The notes under the pieces were generated by a model that worked only from the letters and a program-made list of their open reading frames with translations, had not been told where the DNA came from and searched no databases. From the NCBI RefSeq assembly GCF_006540305.1, contig NZ_BJOR01000001.1, positions 682,001 to 746,000 of the forward strand: a stretch of DNA of 64,000 nt, in the 5' to 3' direction. Positions 28,850 through 37,353 of the stretch are shown piece by piece. A program made the position numbers and the translations under genes. The stretch comes from Streptomyces sp. 6-11-2. GTDB lineage: Bacteria > Actinomycetota > Actinomycetes > Streptomycetales > Streptomycetaceae. The stretch's first letter is position 1. Each line of letters opens with the position of its first letter.

Positions 28850-30028
28850 ATGAGCAGGCTGAGGAACTCCGACCGTCCGTACGACATCGTCCTCTTCGGA
28901 GCCACCGGCTTCGTGGGGGCGCTCACCGCCGAGTACCTCGCCGCGCACGCCCCCGAGGGGCTGCGCTGGGCCATCGCCGGACGCGGTGAGGAGCGGCTCC
29001 GGGAACTGCGCGAGCGACTGCCCTCGGGTGCGTCCGTCGGAGTGCTGCGCGCGGACGCGGCCGACCCGGACTCCCTGCGCGACCTCGCCCGGCAGGCCCG
29101 CGTGCTGGCCACGACCGTGGGCCCGTACGCAGCCGTGGGCGAGGAACTCGTCGCCGCCTGCGCCGACAGCGGCACGGACTACCTGGACCTGTGCGGCGAG
29201 CCCGAGTTCGTGGACCTGGTGTACGTCCGGCACGACGCACGCGCGCGCGAGACCGGGGCGCGCCTGGTGCACGCCTGCGGCTTCGACTCCGTCCCGCCCG
29301 ACCTGGGCGTGTACTTCACCGTCCGGCAGCTGCCGGAGGGCGTACCGCTGACCGTGGACGGATACGTCCGGGCGGACGCCGCCTTCTCGGGTGGGACCCT
29401 CGCGTCGGCGCTCAGCCAGTTCGCCCGTCCCCTGCGGATCCGGGCCGCCGCGCGGGACCGGGCGCGGCACGAGCCGCGGCTGCTGGGGCGGCGGGCGGTC
29501 ACGCCGACGGGCGCGCCGCGGTTCGCCGGGGAGGTGGGTGCCTGGGCGGTGCCGCTGCCGACCATCGACCCGCAGATCGTGCGGCGTTCCGCGCGCGTGC
29601 TGGAACGTTACGGCCCGGACTTCCGCTACCGCCACTACGCGGCCGTGCGGCACCTGCCGGTCGCCGTGGGCGGTGCCGCCGCCCTCGGCGCGGTCATGGC
29701 CGCCGCCCAACTGCCGCCCGCCCGGCGCTGGTTGTCCGGACGGCTGCAGCCCGGTGAGGGGCCGAGCGCGGAGAAGCGGGCCAGGAGCTGGTTCTCGGTG
29801 CGGTTCGTGGGCGAGGGCGGCGGACGGCGGGTGTTCACCGAGGTGGCGGGCGGCGACCCGGGCTACGGCGAGACGGCGAAGATGTTCGCCGAGTCGGCGC
29901 TCGCTCTGGCGCTCGACGACCTCCCGCGGACGGCGGGCCAGGTCACCACGGCGGTGGCCATGGGCGACGCCCTCATCGACCGCCTGCGCCGGGCGGGCAT
30001 CACCTTCCGGATCGCGACGAGCCGCTAG
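28850..30028 (+). CDS. Saccharopine dehydrogenase-like oxidoreductase (trans-acting enoyl reductase type)
   Basis: 392 residues. N-terminal Rossmann motif IVLFGATGFVGALTAEYL, then VLATTVGPYAAVGEELV and CADSGTDYLDLCGEPEFV, and HACGFDSVPPDLGVY, all hallmarks of the saccharopine dehydrogenase-like family. In mycobacteria related proteins act as trans enoyl reductases for polyketide lipids. No polyketide synthase is nearby, so the substrate is open. The ATG follows GAGAGCGAGGGGTGTC. Divergent from the beta-oxidation operon. Confidence 0.9.
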   Translation: MSRLRNSDRPYDIVLFGATGFVGALTAEYLAAHAPEGLRWAIAGRGEERLRELRERLPSGASVGVLRADAADPDSLRDLARQARVLATTVGPYAAVGEELVAACADSGTDYLDLCGEPEFVDLVYVRHDARARETGARLVHACGFDSVPPDLGVYFTVRQLPEGVPLTVDGYVRADAAFSGGTLASALSQFARPLRIRAAARDRARHEPRLLGRRAVTPTGAPRFAGEVGAWAVPLPTIDPQIVRRSARVLERYGPDFRYRHYAAVRHLPVAVGGAAALGAVMAAAQLPPARRWLSGRLQPGEGPSAEKRARSWFSVRFVGEGGGRRVFTEVAGGDPGYGETAKMFAESALALALDDLPRTAGQVTTAVAMGDALIDRLRRAGITFRIATSR

Positions 30029-30057
30029 TGCTGTGACCGGAGCACGGCGGCACCGGA

Positions 30058-30204
30058 CTACAGCGACCAGTCGGCCACGGTCCAGATCATCCCGGCTATC
30101 CAGCCGAGCGCGGCCAGTACGGCCAGGATCAGGGTGGCGTTCACGGCACGCTCGACGGGGCGGGCCGGGTCGGCGAGGGGCTTGTGGGAACGGTGCGTCG
30201 TCAT
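30058..30204 (-). CDS. Small single-pass membrane protein
   Basis: 48 residues: a polar basic N-terminus (MTTHRSHKPLADPARPVERA) and one hydrophobic helix (NATLILAVLAALGWIAGMIW) ending in VADWSL. The composition is typical of real streptomycete small membrane proteins. A longer start exists but only adds a low-complexity piece. Function unknown. Confidence 0.65.
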   Translation of the reverse strand: MTTHRSHKPLADPARPVERAVNATLILAVLAALGWIAGMIWTVADWSL

Positions 30205-30324
30205 GCGCCCCAGCCTGCCCACAGGCCCCGGTGGGCACATCCGTACGGATACTCAGACGGCGTACTCAGAACCGGGCCTCGGAGCCGGACCCCGGAGCCG
30301 GACACGCGTGCCCGGACAGCACAC

Positions 30325-31026
30325 CTAGGCCCTGCCCGCCGTCGCCTCCCGGAGGGCGCGGCGGCACAGGGCGTCGGCGCGGCGGGTCGTCTCCGGGAGG
30401 CGGTAGTCCGGGGTGAGGGCGAGGGTGTGCGCGCAGGCGTTGTCCAGGCTCACCCGGTGGCCGACGGAGACGAAGACCGGCTTGACGCCGTCCCGGGTGC
30501 GCAGGGCCCGGCCGACCTCGTCGGCGCCGGCGAGCAGCGGGGAGGCACTGCCGCGCGGGGTGTCCGGATCCTCGTGGGTGAAGGTGAACGGGTTCTTGGC
30601 GACGCCGATCGTCGGAAGCCCGGTCAGCACCCCGAGGTGGCTCGCCAGCCCGAAGCGCCGGGGGTGGGCCAGGCCGTAGCCGTCGCAGACGACCAGGCCG
30701 GGCGGGCAGGGCAGGGCGTCCAGCGCGGCGAGCACGGTGGGGATCTCACGGAAGGCCAGCAGCCCCGGTACGTACGGGAAGGAGATCCGCCCGACGGCGG
30801 TGGCCTCGGCGACGACGCGCAAGGTGGCCGCGTCCAGGACGACGGCCGCCGCCGCGACGAGGTCCCGCTCGTCGTCGTAGGCCACGTCGACTCCCGTGAC
30901 GTGGCCCGTACCGGGCGGCGGGCCCGGCTCGTCGCGCACCACCCGTTCACGCAACTCGTCCTGGACGGCGCGGGCCTGCTCCTCGGTGGAGGGCCAGCCC
31001 GCGGGAATGCGTACGGTCGTCGTCAT
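30325..31026 (-). CDS. nfi: Endonuclease V
   Basis: 233 residues. Nicks DNA (or RNA) one nucleotide 3' of deaminated bases such as inosine. Conserved elements: metal Asp in TGVDVAY, FPYVPGLLAFREIP (wedge and catalytic Glu), CDGYGLAHPRRFGLASHLG (catalytic Asp and His), GVAKNPF, and VSVGHRVSLDNA. Full length for the family. ATG at 31026. Downstream of the small basic protein gene, from which a strong hairpin separates it. Confidence 0.95.
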   Translation of the reverse strand: MTTTVRIPAGWPSTEEQARAVQDELRERVVRDEPGPPPGTGHVTGVDVAYDDERDLVAAAAVVLDAATLRVVAEATAVGRISFPYVPGLLAFREIPTVLAALDALPCPPGLVVCDGYGLAHPRRFGLASHLGVLTGLPTIGVAKNPFTFTHEDPDTPRGSASPLLAGADEVGRALRTRDGVKPVFVSVGHRVSLDNACAHTLALTPDYRLPETTRRADALCRRALREATAGRA

Positions 31027-31064
31027 GATGGGCCGAGCCTATGGCCATCGGGGACGGCACGGCG

Positions 31065-31102
31065 GGGCGGGCCCGCGTTCCTGACCGGAGGCGGGCCCGC
31101 CC
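31065..31102 (-). terminator. Terminator after the Rho_N-like gene
   Basis: Perfect 12-bp stem GGGCGGGCCCGC/GCGGGCCCGCCC with a 14-nt loop, 15 bp beyond the stop at 31118 and before the endonuclease V start. Confidence 0.65.
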
Positions 31103-31117
31103 GGCTGGGCGCCGGGG

Positions 31118-31444
31118 TCAGCCTCTGCCCAGGGCCTGCCGCAGCTGCTGCTTGTTCATGTCCGAGCGGCCGTGGATGTTGCGCCGCTTGGCCTCCTCGT
31201 AGAGCTGGTCGTAGGTGGGCCCCTCGGAGCCCCGGCCCGAACGCTGCCCGCCCCGTCTGCCGGAGGACAGGTCCTGGGTGGAGATGCGGCCGGCGGTCTT
31301 CGACTCGCCGCTGCGGGCACGCTCCTTGTTCACCGTGCGCGCGGCGATCTCCCTGGCGCGTTCGGTGCTCTCCCCCCGGTCCTGCGCGCTCTGCTTGATG
31401 TGTTCGTACTGGCGCTCGCGCTTGGAACTGGAACCGCGTGGCAT
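31118..31444 (-). CDS. Small basic protein with C-terminal Rho_N/SAP-like helix-turn-helix
   Basis: 108 residues. The basic helical N-terminus (PRGSSSKRERQYEHIKQSA, then STERAREIAARTVNKERA) is followed by a short linker and YDQLYEEAKRRNIHGRSDMNKQQLRQAL, which has the pattern of the Rho N-terminal/SAP nucleic-acid-binding fold. Often annotated as plasmid stabilisation protein; I would call it a probable nucleic-acid-binding protein. ATG at 31444 has AGGAAG eight bases upstream. Confidence 0.85.
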   Translation of the reverse strand: MPRGSSSKRERQYEHIKQSAQDRGESTERAREIAARTVNKERARSGESKTAGRISTQDLSSGRRGGQRSGRGSEGPTYDQLYEEAKRRNIHGRSDMNKQQLRQALGRG

Positions 31445-31502
31445 GCCGTTCACTTCCTCTCTGTGCAAGGAACGGATACCCGCAATTCTGGATCGGTTCG
31501 CC

Positions 31503-31516
31503 ATATCGGGCGATAT
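31503..31516. promoter_or_regulatory. 14-bp palindrome in the divergent region before ssgD
   Basis: ATATCG-GG-CGATAT is a perfect inverted repeat, AT-rich against its surroundings. It is 59 bp from the start of the small basic protein gene and about 170 bp from ssgD. Probable operator for the former; partner unknown. Confidence 0.4.
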
Positions 31517-31684
31517 CCAGTCCTCCAGTCGAGCGACGCGACAGCCGTGTCACGTCCGTGCATGAACGCGGTGACGGAGGTCACTCGCTCCTCGTGTGCA
31601 CGGATCGGCGGCTTCCGTCGTCTCTTCCAGTGCCCGGCCTCATCCGCCCGGAGGTTCGTCCAGCCGTCACAAGGGAGCAAGGCC

Positions 31685-32101
31685 ATGTCCACCGACATCG
31701 AGCAGTTCGTGGAGGCGCGCCTGGTCTCCGCCACGCCACGGATGCCCAGCATTCCCGCCACGCTGCACTACGACCGGCGGGACCCGTTCGCCGTCCGTAT
31801 GACCTTCCCGGCCCCGGCCACCCTCGAAGGCGTGGACGTCTGCTGGCTCTTCGCCCGTGATCTGCTGGCGGCCGGTCTGCGGGAGCCCGAGGGCGACGGC
31901 GACGTACGGGTGCGGCCGTACGGGTTCGACCGCACCGTGCTGGAGTTCCACGCCCCCGAGGGCGCGGCGGTGGTGCACGTCCACAGCCGTGAGATACGGC
32001 GCTTCCTGGAGGCCACGAGCGAGCTGGTGCCGCTCGGCCTGGAACACCTCCAGTTCGACCTGGACCACGGTCTGGCGGAGCTGATGCGGGACGCCTGCTG
32101 A
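31685..32101 (+). CDS. ssgD: SsgA-like sporulation/cell-division regulator
   Basis: 138 residues, single SsgA-like domain (SALP), a family restricted to morphologically complex actinomycetes that localises or activates peptidoglycan machinery during septation and spore maturation. Seen: ARLVSATPRMPSIPATLHYDRRDPFAV, FARDLLAAGL, and HSREIRRFLEATSELVPLG. The symbol rests on sequence recall and on position relative to endonuclease V and the ABC-F gene, as for SCO6722/ssgD. ATG at 31685 behind GGGAG. Confidence 0.9.
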   Translation: MSTDIEQFVEARLVSATPRMPSIPATLHYDRRDPFAVRMTFPAPATLEGVDVCWLFARDLLAAGLREPEGDGDVRVRPYGFDRTVLEFHAPEGAAVVHVHSREIRRFLEATSELVPLGLEHLQFDLDHGLAELMRDAC

Positions 32102-32112
32102 CGGCTCCACCC

Positions 32113-32166
32113 GGTCCCGGGCCAACACCCCTGGGACGGGGCGCCCGAGGACGACGGCCCGGGACC
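32113..32166. terminator. Hairpin region between ssgD and the GPP34 gene
   Basis: GGTCCCGGGCC and GGCCCGGGACC (perfect 11 bp, 32-nt loop) lie between two convergent stops. Confidence 0.45.
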
Positions 32167-32179
32167 CGGACGGTCCCGG

Positions 32180-32854
32180 TCAGCCGCTCGCCGCGGCGGC
32201 GGAAGCCGCGGTGGTCGCCATGACCACCGCCGCGCTCACCTCGCGCATCACCCGGCGCAGCGCGGGGGCCGCGGCTCCGCTGCGCTCGGTCAGCTCCTCG
32301 ATGCGCTGCCGGTGGCCCTTGCGGTCCTTGGCGGGCACCAGGGTGTGCAGTTCGGCGGCGGCCGCGAGGGCGACGACGGCCGCGTCGCGTTCGGAGACCT
32401 CCGCGGCCGGCAGCGGGCCCTCCAGCGCCCGGCGTGCCTCCTCCCGCAGTGCGTCCACGACGGCGACGCGCTCCAGGGCGTGGTCCACGGACGGGAGGAC
32501 ACCGAGGACCCGGCGCCGCTCGGCGCGCAGGAACCCTTCGGCGGTCAGCTGCTCCCGCACGGCGTCGAGGGTGGTCCGGGCGTGCAGTGTCACCCAGGCC
32601 TTCCAGCGGCGGGGCCGGGACTCCCGGACGAGTTCGAGCAGCCCGTCGAGCACCGGGTCCCCGGTGTCGGCGTCCAGGCCGGCGGGTACCGCGACACCGT
32701 CGTCGTCGACGAGCAGCCCGCGCTGGGCCAGCTCGGTCAGGGCGCCGGCCCGGACCAGGAGGTGCAGTTGGGCGGTGCCGGTGATCCTCAGCCGCTTGGT
32801 GTCCCGGGCCAGCAGGTAGAGCCGGGCGGGCAGCGAGAGCGAACCGTCGGGCAC
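32180..32854 (-). CDS. GPP34 (GOLPH3-like) family protein
   Basis: 224 residues. The pattern SLSLPARLYLLARDTKRLR, then LVRAGALTELAQRGLLVDDDG, and repeated Arg/Leu-rich helices is that of GPP34, the bacterial relative of the phosphoinositide-binding Golgi protein GOLPH3. Streptomycetes have several copies of unknown role. GTG start behind a near-ideal AAGGAGG. Divergent from the ABC-F gene promoter 42 bp away. Confidence 0.88.
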   Translation of the reverse strand: MPDGSLSLPARLYLLARDTKRLRITGTAQLHLLVRAGALTELAQRGLLVDDDGVAVPAGLDADTGDPVLDGLLELVRESRPRRWKAWVTLHARTTLDAVREQLTAEGFLRAERRRVLGVLPSVDHALERVAVVDALREEARRALEGPLPAAEVSERDAAVVALAAAAELHTLVPAKDRKGHRQRIEELTERSGAAAPALRRVMREVSAAVVMATTAASAAAASG

Positions 32855-32895
32855 GGGGGCCTCCTTCCGGGGGCTCGGGCCCACCCATTATTTCG

Positions 32896-32924
32896 TTGAC
32901 AGGTGTCCCGGCCCCTCCTACCGT
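32896..32924 (+). promoter_or_regulatory. Vegetative promoter for the ABC-F leader transcript
   Basis: Consensus -35 TTGACA (32896-32901), 17-bp spacer, -10 TACCGT (32919-32924). It places the transcription start near 32931, giving a leader of about 235 nt before the ABC-F start. Confidence 0.7.
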
Positions 32925-32930
32925 TTGCAG

Positions 32931-33164
32931 CGGTCCTGTTGCCGTCGATTGGAGAAGGACGTTGCTCGTCTGAGGTCCTGAGGCACCGCGTCGCACCGGT
33001 CAGGTGTGTACGTGGCGCGCGACCTCGGCGTCCGAGCCGTCCCGAAGGAAATCCGGCCCAGGGCTCTTCTCATGCCCCGTGACCCCCGTTCCACACGGTG
33101 ACCTCGCCCTGCGGTGTCTCACACGCGTCTGTCCCTGACCGCACCCAGCAATCGCGAGGCGACC
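32931..33164 (+). promoter_or_regulatory. Long structured leader, candidate antibiotic-responsive attenuator
   Basis: Contains a three-codon uORF, then nested stems GAGGTC (32972-32977)/GACCTC (33021-33026) and CCTGA (32977-32981)/TCAGG (33000-33004), plus later GC hairpins such as GGGC/GCCC near 33060-33080. Resistance-type ABC-F genes in several genera are known to be switched on by ribosome stalling on leader uORFs. No T-run terminator is visible, so the exact switching structure is inference. Confidence 0.5.
32962..32973 (+). CDS. Three-codon leader uORF (Met-Leu-Val)
   Basis: TTG CTC GTC TGA with GGAG seven bases upstream and AAGGAC between them: an excellent ribosome site in front of a frame of only three codons. 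It lies about 30 nt into the predicted transcript. Its short length fits a sensor of initiating ribosomes rather than a functional peptide. Confidence 0.45.
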   Translation: MLV

Positions 33165-34790
33165 ATGTCCTCATCCATCACCTGTACCTCCCTCTCCTTC
33201 GCCTGGTCCGACGGCAGCCCCGTCTTCACCGGCCTCGACATCACCTTCGGACCCGGCAGGACGGGCCTGGTCGGCGTCAACGGCTCGGGAAAGTCCACCC
33301 TGTTGAAGCTGATCGCCGGCGAGCTCGGACCGGCCGACGGTGCCGTCCGCGTCGCCGGCGAGGTGGGACACCTTCCGCAGAACGTCACGCTCGACACCGC
33401 GCTGCGGGTCGACGAGGCGCTCGGCATCGCCGCGCAGCGGGCCGCGCTGCACGCCATCGAGGCCGGAGACGTCTCCGAGGAGCACTTCGAGACGGTCGGC
33501 GACGACTGGGACGTGGAGGAACGCGCCCTGGCGACCCTCGGCGAGCTCGGGCTCGGCCGCATCGACCTGGACCGCACCATCGGCGAGGTCTCGGGCGGTG
33601 AGTCGGTGCTGCTGCGGCTGGCCGCGCTGCTGCTGCGCCGGCCGGACGTGCTGCTGCTGGACGAGCCGACCAACAACCTCGACCTGTACGCGCGCCGCCG
33701 GCTGTACGCGGCCGTCGAGTCCTGGCCGGGCGTGCTGGTCGTGGTCAGCCACGACCGCGAACTCCTGGAAATGGTCGACCAGATCGCCGACCTCGGCTCC
33801 GGCCGGGTCACCTGGTACGGCGGGAACTTCTCGGCGTACGAGGAGGCTCTCGCCCTGGAGCAGGAGGCGGCCGAGCGCATGGTGCGCGTCGCCGAGGCCG
33901 ACCTGCGCAAGCAGCAGCGGGAACTGGCCGACGCCCAGGTCAAGCTGGCCCGGCGCAAGCGGTACGGCCAGAAGATGTGGGACCAGAAGCGCGAGCCGAA
34001 GATCGTCATGGGTGCCCGCAAGCGCGCGGCGCAGGAGTCCGCGGGCAAGCACCGCATCATGCACGAGGAGCGGCTCGCCGAGGCCAGGGAACGGCTCGAC
34101 GAGGCGGTGGATGCGGTGCGGGACGACGACGAGATCCGCGTCGACCTGCCGCACACGGCGGTACCGCCGGGCCGTACCGTGCTCACCCTGCGGGATCTGG
34201 AACTGGCGTACGGCGCGCGCGTGGACGGAGGTCTCGACCTGCGCGGTCCCGAGCGGGTCGCGCTGATCGGGCGCAACGGGGCGGGCAAGACGACGCTGCT
34301 GCGCACCGTCGCCGGGGAGCTGCCGCCGCTGTCGGGCGAGGTGACCGCTCATGTGCCGGCCCGGTTCCTGCCGCAGCGGCTGGACATCCTCGACGGCGAA
34401 CTGAGTGTGGCCGAGAACGTGGCCCGTCTCGCGCCGGGCGCCACCAACAACCGGATCCGGGCCCGGCTGGCCCGCTTCCTGTTCCGGGGCGCCCGCGCCG
34501 ACCAGCTTGCGGCGACGCTGTCCGGCGGCGAACGCTTCCGGGCCGCGCTGGCCGCGCTGCTGCTGGCGGAGCCCGCGCCGCAGTTGCTGATGCTCGACGA
34601 GCCGACCAACAACCTGGACATGGCGAGCGTGCACCGGCTGACGACGGCCCTGGAGTCCTACGAGGGTGCCCTGATCGTGGCCAGCCACGACCTGCCGTTC
34701 CTGGAGTCCCTCGGCATCACCCGCTGGCTCCTGCTGGAGGAAGGAGAACTGCGGGAGACCACCTGGGAATCCGTCGTGGGTCCCGCGTAG
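33165..34790 (+). CDS. ABC-F ATPase, resistance (ARE) type candidate
   Basis: 541 residues, two ABC domains, no membrane helices. Walker A GVNGSGKS and GRNGAGKT; signatures EVSGGE and TLSGGE; Walker B LLLDEPTNN twice, with catalytic Glu in both. The interdomain linker (about residues 235-320) is long, basic and helical (RKQQRELADAQVKLARRKRYG, then KIVMGARKRAAQE), as in proteins that reach the ribosomal exit/peptidyl-transferase region. Presence of a promoter and long leader with uORF supports a ribosome-protection role. ATG at 33165 behind GAGGCG. Drug range unknown. Confidence 0.92.
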   Translation: MSSSITCTSLSFAWSDGSPVFTGLDITFGPGRTGLVGVNGSGKSTLLKLIAGELGPADGAVRVAGEVGHLPQNVTLDTALRVDEALGIAAQRAALHAIEAGDVSEEHFETVGDDWDVEERALATLGELGLGRIDLDRTIGEVSGGESVLLRLAALLLRRPDVLLLDEPTNNLDLYARRRLYAAVESWPGVLVVVSHDRELLEMVDQIADLGSGRVTWYGGNFSAYEEALALEQEAAERMVRVAEADLRKQQRELADAQVKLARRKRYGQKMWDQKREPKIVMGARKRAAQESAGKHRIMHEERLAEARERLDEAVDAVRDDDEIRVDLPHTAVPPGRTVLTLRDLELAYGARVDGGLDLRGPERVALIGRNGAGKTTLLRTVAGELPPLSGEVTAHVPARFLPQRLDILDGELSVAENVARLAPGATNNRIRARLARFLFRGARADQLAATLSGGERFRAALAALLLAEPAPQLLMLDEPTNNLDMASVHRLTTALESYEGALIVASHDLPFLESLGITRWLLLEEGELRETTWESVVGPA

Positions 34791-34895
34791 GGCCCGGCGG
34801 GCTTTTGTCGGGGCCGACGCTTGTCGCATGATGGCGGCCCGGTGCGGTCACGGCCGCACCGGGAAACGCCCACGCGTAGACACGAAAGGCGCCTC

Positions 34896-35672
34896 GTGCC
34901 CAGCAAGAAGGCCCTCGTCCGCCACCCCGGTCCGCGGCTCGCCGAAGGGCTGGTGACCCATGTCGAGCGGGAGGAGGTCGACGTCGAACTGGCGGTGCGG
35001 CAGTGGGAGACGTACGTCGAGGCGCTGCGCGGCCACGGCTGGGAGACGGTCGAGGTCGAACCGGCCGACGACTGCCCCGACGCGGTGTTCGTGGAGGACA
35101 CCGTCGTCGTCTACCGGAACGTCGCCCTGATCACCCGTCCGGGCGCCCCGTCCCGGCGTGGCGAGACCGCCGGGGTGGAGCAGGCCGTGGCCCGTCTGGG
35201 CTGCTCGGTGAACTGGGTCTGGGAGCCGGGCACGCTGGACGGCGGGGACGTGCTGAAGGTCGGGGACACGGTCTACGTCGGCCGTGGCGGGCGCACCAAC
35301 GCGGTCGGCGTGCAGCAGCTGCGGGCCGTGTTCGAGCCGCTCGGGGCGCGGGTCGTGACCGTACCGGTGAGCAAGGTGCTGCATCTGAAGTCGGCGGTGA
35401 CGGCGCTGCCCGACGGGACGGTCATCGGGCACATCCCGAAGGTGGACACGCCGTCGCTGTACCCGCGCTTCCTGCCGGTGCCGGAGGAGTCCGGCAGCCA
35501 TGTGGTGCTGCTCGGCGGCGACAGGCTGCTGATGGCGGCGAGCGCGCCGAAGACGGCGGAACTGCTGGGCGACCTCGGCTTCGAGCCGGTGGTGGTGGAC
35601 ATCGGCGAGTTCGAGAAGCTCGAAGGCTGTGTGACGTGCCTCTCGGTGCGACTGCGGGAGTTGTACGCCTGA
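34896..35672 (+). CDS. ddaH: Dimethylarginine dimethylaminohydrolase (DDAH)
   Basis: 258 residues, pentein fold. Hydrolyses N-omega-methylated arginines to citrulline and methylamines. Active site: the LDGGDVL segment with substrate Asp, His in HLKSAV, and nucleophilic Cys in EGCVTCLSVRL near the C-terminus. Almost identical in outline to the remembered S. coelicolor DDAH (start MPSKKALVR, end SVRLRELY). GTG start behind AAAGG. Confidence 0.95.
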   Translation: MPSKKALVRHPGPRLAEGLVTHVEREEVDVELAVRQWETYVEALRGHGWETVEVEPADDCPDAVFVEDTVVVYRNVALITRPGAPSRRGETAGVEQAVARLGCSVNWVWEPGTLDGGDVLKVGDTVYVGRGGRTNAVGVQQLRAVFEPLGARVVTVPVSKVLHLKSAVTALPDGTVIGHIPKVDTPSLYPRFLPVPEESGSHVVLLGGDRLLMAASAPKTAELLGDLGFEPVVVDIGEFEKLEGCVTCLSVRLRELYA

Positions 35673-35785
35673 TGAGGCGGGCGGCGTCTCGTCCAGCCCC
35701 TGGACCTGCGATCCTGGGACGCCTCTGGGCGTCCGTCAACTCCTTTGCGGCACCCTTCTGATCAGCCACCTTTACGACGAACTTA

Positions 35786-35832
35786 ACCTACGGATTCGTA
35801 ACCTACGGATTCGTAGCCTACGATCCCGTAGG
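35786..35832. promoter_or_regulatory. Triple palindromic operator before the desaturase gene
   Basis: Two exact tandem copies of ACCTACGGATTCGTA (35786-35800, 35801-35815) are followed by a third variant ending in the perfect palindrome CCTACG-ATCC-CGTAGG (35817-35832). Each unit contains the dyad CTACGnnnnCGTA. The 15-bp spacing puts the centres about 1.4 helical turns apart. Likely binding array for a TetR-family lipid regulator of the desaturase gene 80 bp downstream. Confidence 0.65.
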
Positions 35833-35911
35833 TTCCCGTGCACCGCTCGCCGGGCTCGTTCCGTTCAGCCCTGCCCGCCCCCGCTTCCCCGCGCGTCCCC
35901 CTGGAGTTTCC

Positions 35912-36886
35912 GTGACCCTCACCTCCCCTCACCTCGGCAGCCCGTCCACGTGGACCGACGCGCGGCTGCTGTACGCGCTGGAGGAAGTGGTCGAGAAGGA
36001 GCTGAACCGGCATCTGACGGTCGCCAAGGACTGGATGCCGCACGAGTACGTGCCCTGGAGCGACGGCCGCAACTTCCCCGGTCTCTTCGAGGACGGCGAG
36101 GCCTGGGACAAGGAGCAGTCCAAGGTCACGGATGTCGGCCGGATCGCCCTGGTGGTCAACCTGCTGACCGAGGACAACCTCCCGAGCTACCACCACGAGA
36201 TCGCCACCCTGTTCGGCCGGGACGGCGCCTGGGGCACGTGGGTGCACCGCTGGACGGCCGAGGAGGGCCGGCACGGCATCGTGATGCGCGACTACCTGCT
36301 CGCCTCGCGCGCGGTCGACCCGGACAAGCTGGAGCAGTTCCGGATGGCGCACATGAGCGAGGGCTTCGAGTCCGACAACCGGCACTCGATGCTGCACTCG
36401 GTCGCGTATGTCGCCTTCCAGGAGCTCGCCACCCGTATCTCGCACCGCAACACCGGGCACCAGTCCGGCGATCCGGTCTGCGACCGCATGCTGGGGCGCA
36501 TCGCGACGGACGAGAACCTGCACATGGTCTTCTACCGCAACCTGCTCAAGGCTGCCTTCGAGATCGCGCCCGACCTGACCATGCAGGCGGTGCGGGACGT
36601 GGTGGTCAACTTCCGCATGCCCGGCCACGGCATCCCCGGCTTCGAGCGGGCGGCGGCGCAGATGGCCATCGGCGGGGTCTACAACCTGCGCATCCACCAC
36701 GACGACGTGCTCCAGCCGGTGCTGCGCTTCCTGAAGGTCCTGGAGATCGACGGCCTCGGCCCGGAGGGCCTGCAGGCGCAGGAGGAGCTGGGCCTGTTCA
36801 TGGGCGGGCTGAACGACGAGGCGACGAAGTTCGACGAGCGGCTCGCCGCGCGGCGGGCGCGGTTGGCGGCGCGGGCCGGCGCCTGA
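35912..36886 (+). CDS. Acyl-ACP desaturase (soluble diiron)
   Basis: 324 residues, ferritin-like four-helix bundle. Introduces a double bond into acyl-ACP using oxygen and ferredoxin. Diiron ligands are seen as Glu in LLTEDNLPSYHHE, EEGRHG, Glu and His in FQELATRISHRN, and DENLHM. Full length for the DesA family. GTG start with GGAG five bases upstream. The triple operator upstream suggests regulation by membrane-lipid status. Confidence 0.93.
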   Translation: MTLTSPHLGSPSTWTDARLLYALEEVVEKELNRHLTVAKDWMPHEYVPWSDGRNFPGLFEDGEAWDKEQSKVTDVGRIALVVNLLTEDNLPSYHHEIATLFGRDGAWGTWVHRWTAEEGRHGIVMRDYLLASRAVDPDKLEQFRMAHMSEGFESDNRHSMLHSVAYVAFQELATRISHRNTGHQSGDPVCDRMLGRIATDENLHMVFYRNLLKAAFEIAPDLTMQAVRDVVVNFRMPGHGIPGFERAAAQMAIGGVYNLRIHHDDVLQPVLRFLKVLEIDGLGPEGLQAQEELGLFMGGLNDEATKFDERLAARRARLAARAGA

Positions 36887-37153
36887 TCAGCCGTTCGCGC
36901 ACGGGGCGGACCGCCCGGTCCGCCCGAGGGCCTGCCGTTCCTTCTCGGAGAGGCCGCCCCAGACGCCGAAGCGTTCGTCGTTCGCGAGGGCGTACTCCAG
37001 GCAGGCCGAGCGCATCTCGCACATCCCGCAGATGCGCTTCGCCTCACGCACCGAGCTGCCCGGCTCGGGAAAGAAGAAGTCGGCCCCGGTCTGCGCGCAC
37101 AGGGCCCGGTCCTGCCAGGCGATGCCGGCCGGGGTGGTCGTCTCGAAGTGCAT
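36887..37153 (-). CDS. WhiB-like iron-sulfur transcription factor
   Basis: 88 residues. Four cluster-binding cysteines in the WhiB arrangement: one in RALCAQTG, then ICGMCEMRSAC (CxxCxxxxxC), followed by the GVWGGLSEKER turn and a basic C-terminal helix. Binds a 4Fe-4S cluster and region 4 of the principal sigma factor. I recall a WhiB-like gene at this location in S. coelicolor (wblJ, not certain). ATG at 37153 lacks a good ribosome site; an in-frame GTG 42 bp upstream would add MLIECFASTGTIPF. Confidence 0.9.
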   Translation of the reverse strand: MHFETTTPAGIAWQDRALCAQTGADFFFPEPGSSVREAKRICGMCEMRSACLEYALANDERFGVWGGLSEKERQALGRTGRSAPCANG

Positions 37154-37353
37154 GAACGGGATCGTGCCGGTCGACGCGAAACATTCGATCAACACCGACT
37201 CAACGCGCCCCCCACGGCCACTCGCCGCCCCGATGATGGCCTCACGACCACCCGCAGCGCACGGCGGCGCGCGGATCGCCCCGAAAAGCACGAGGCGACT
37301 CCCCTCGTGACGGAAACGACGACCACCGTGCCAACCACCGCAACCGCGGCGGA

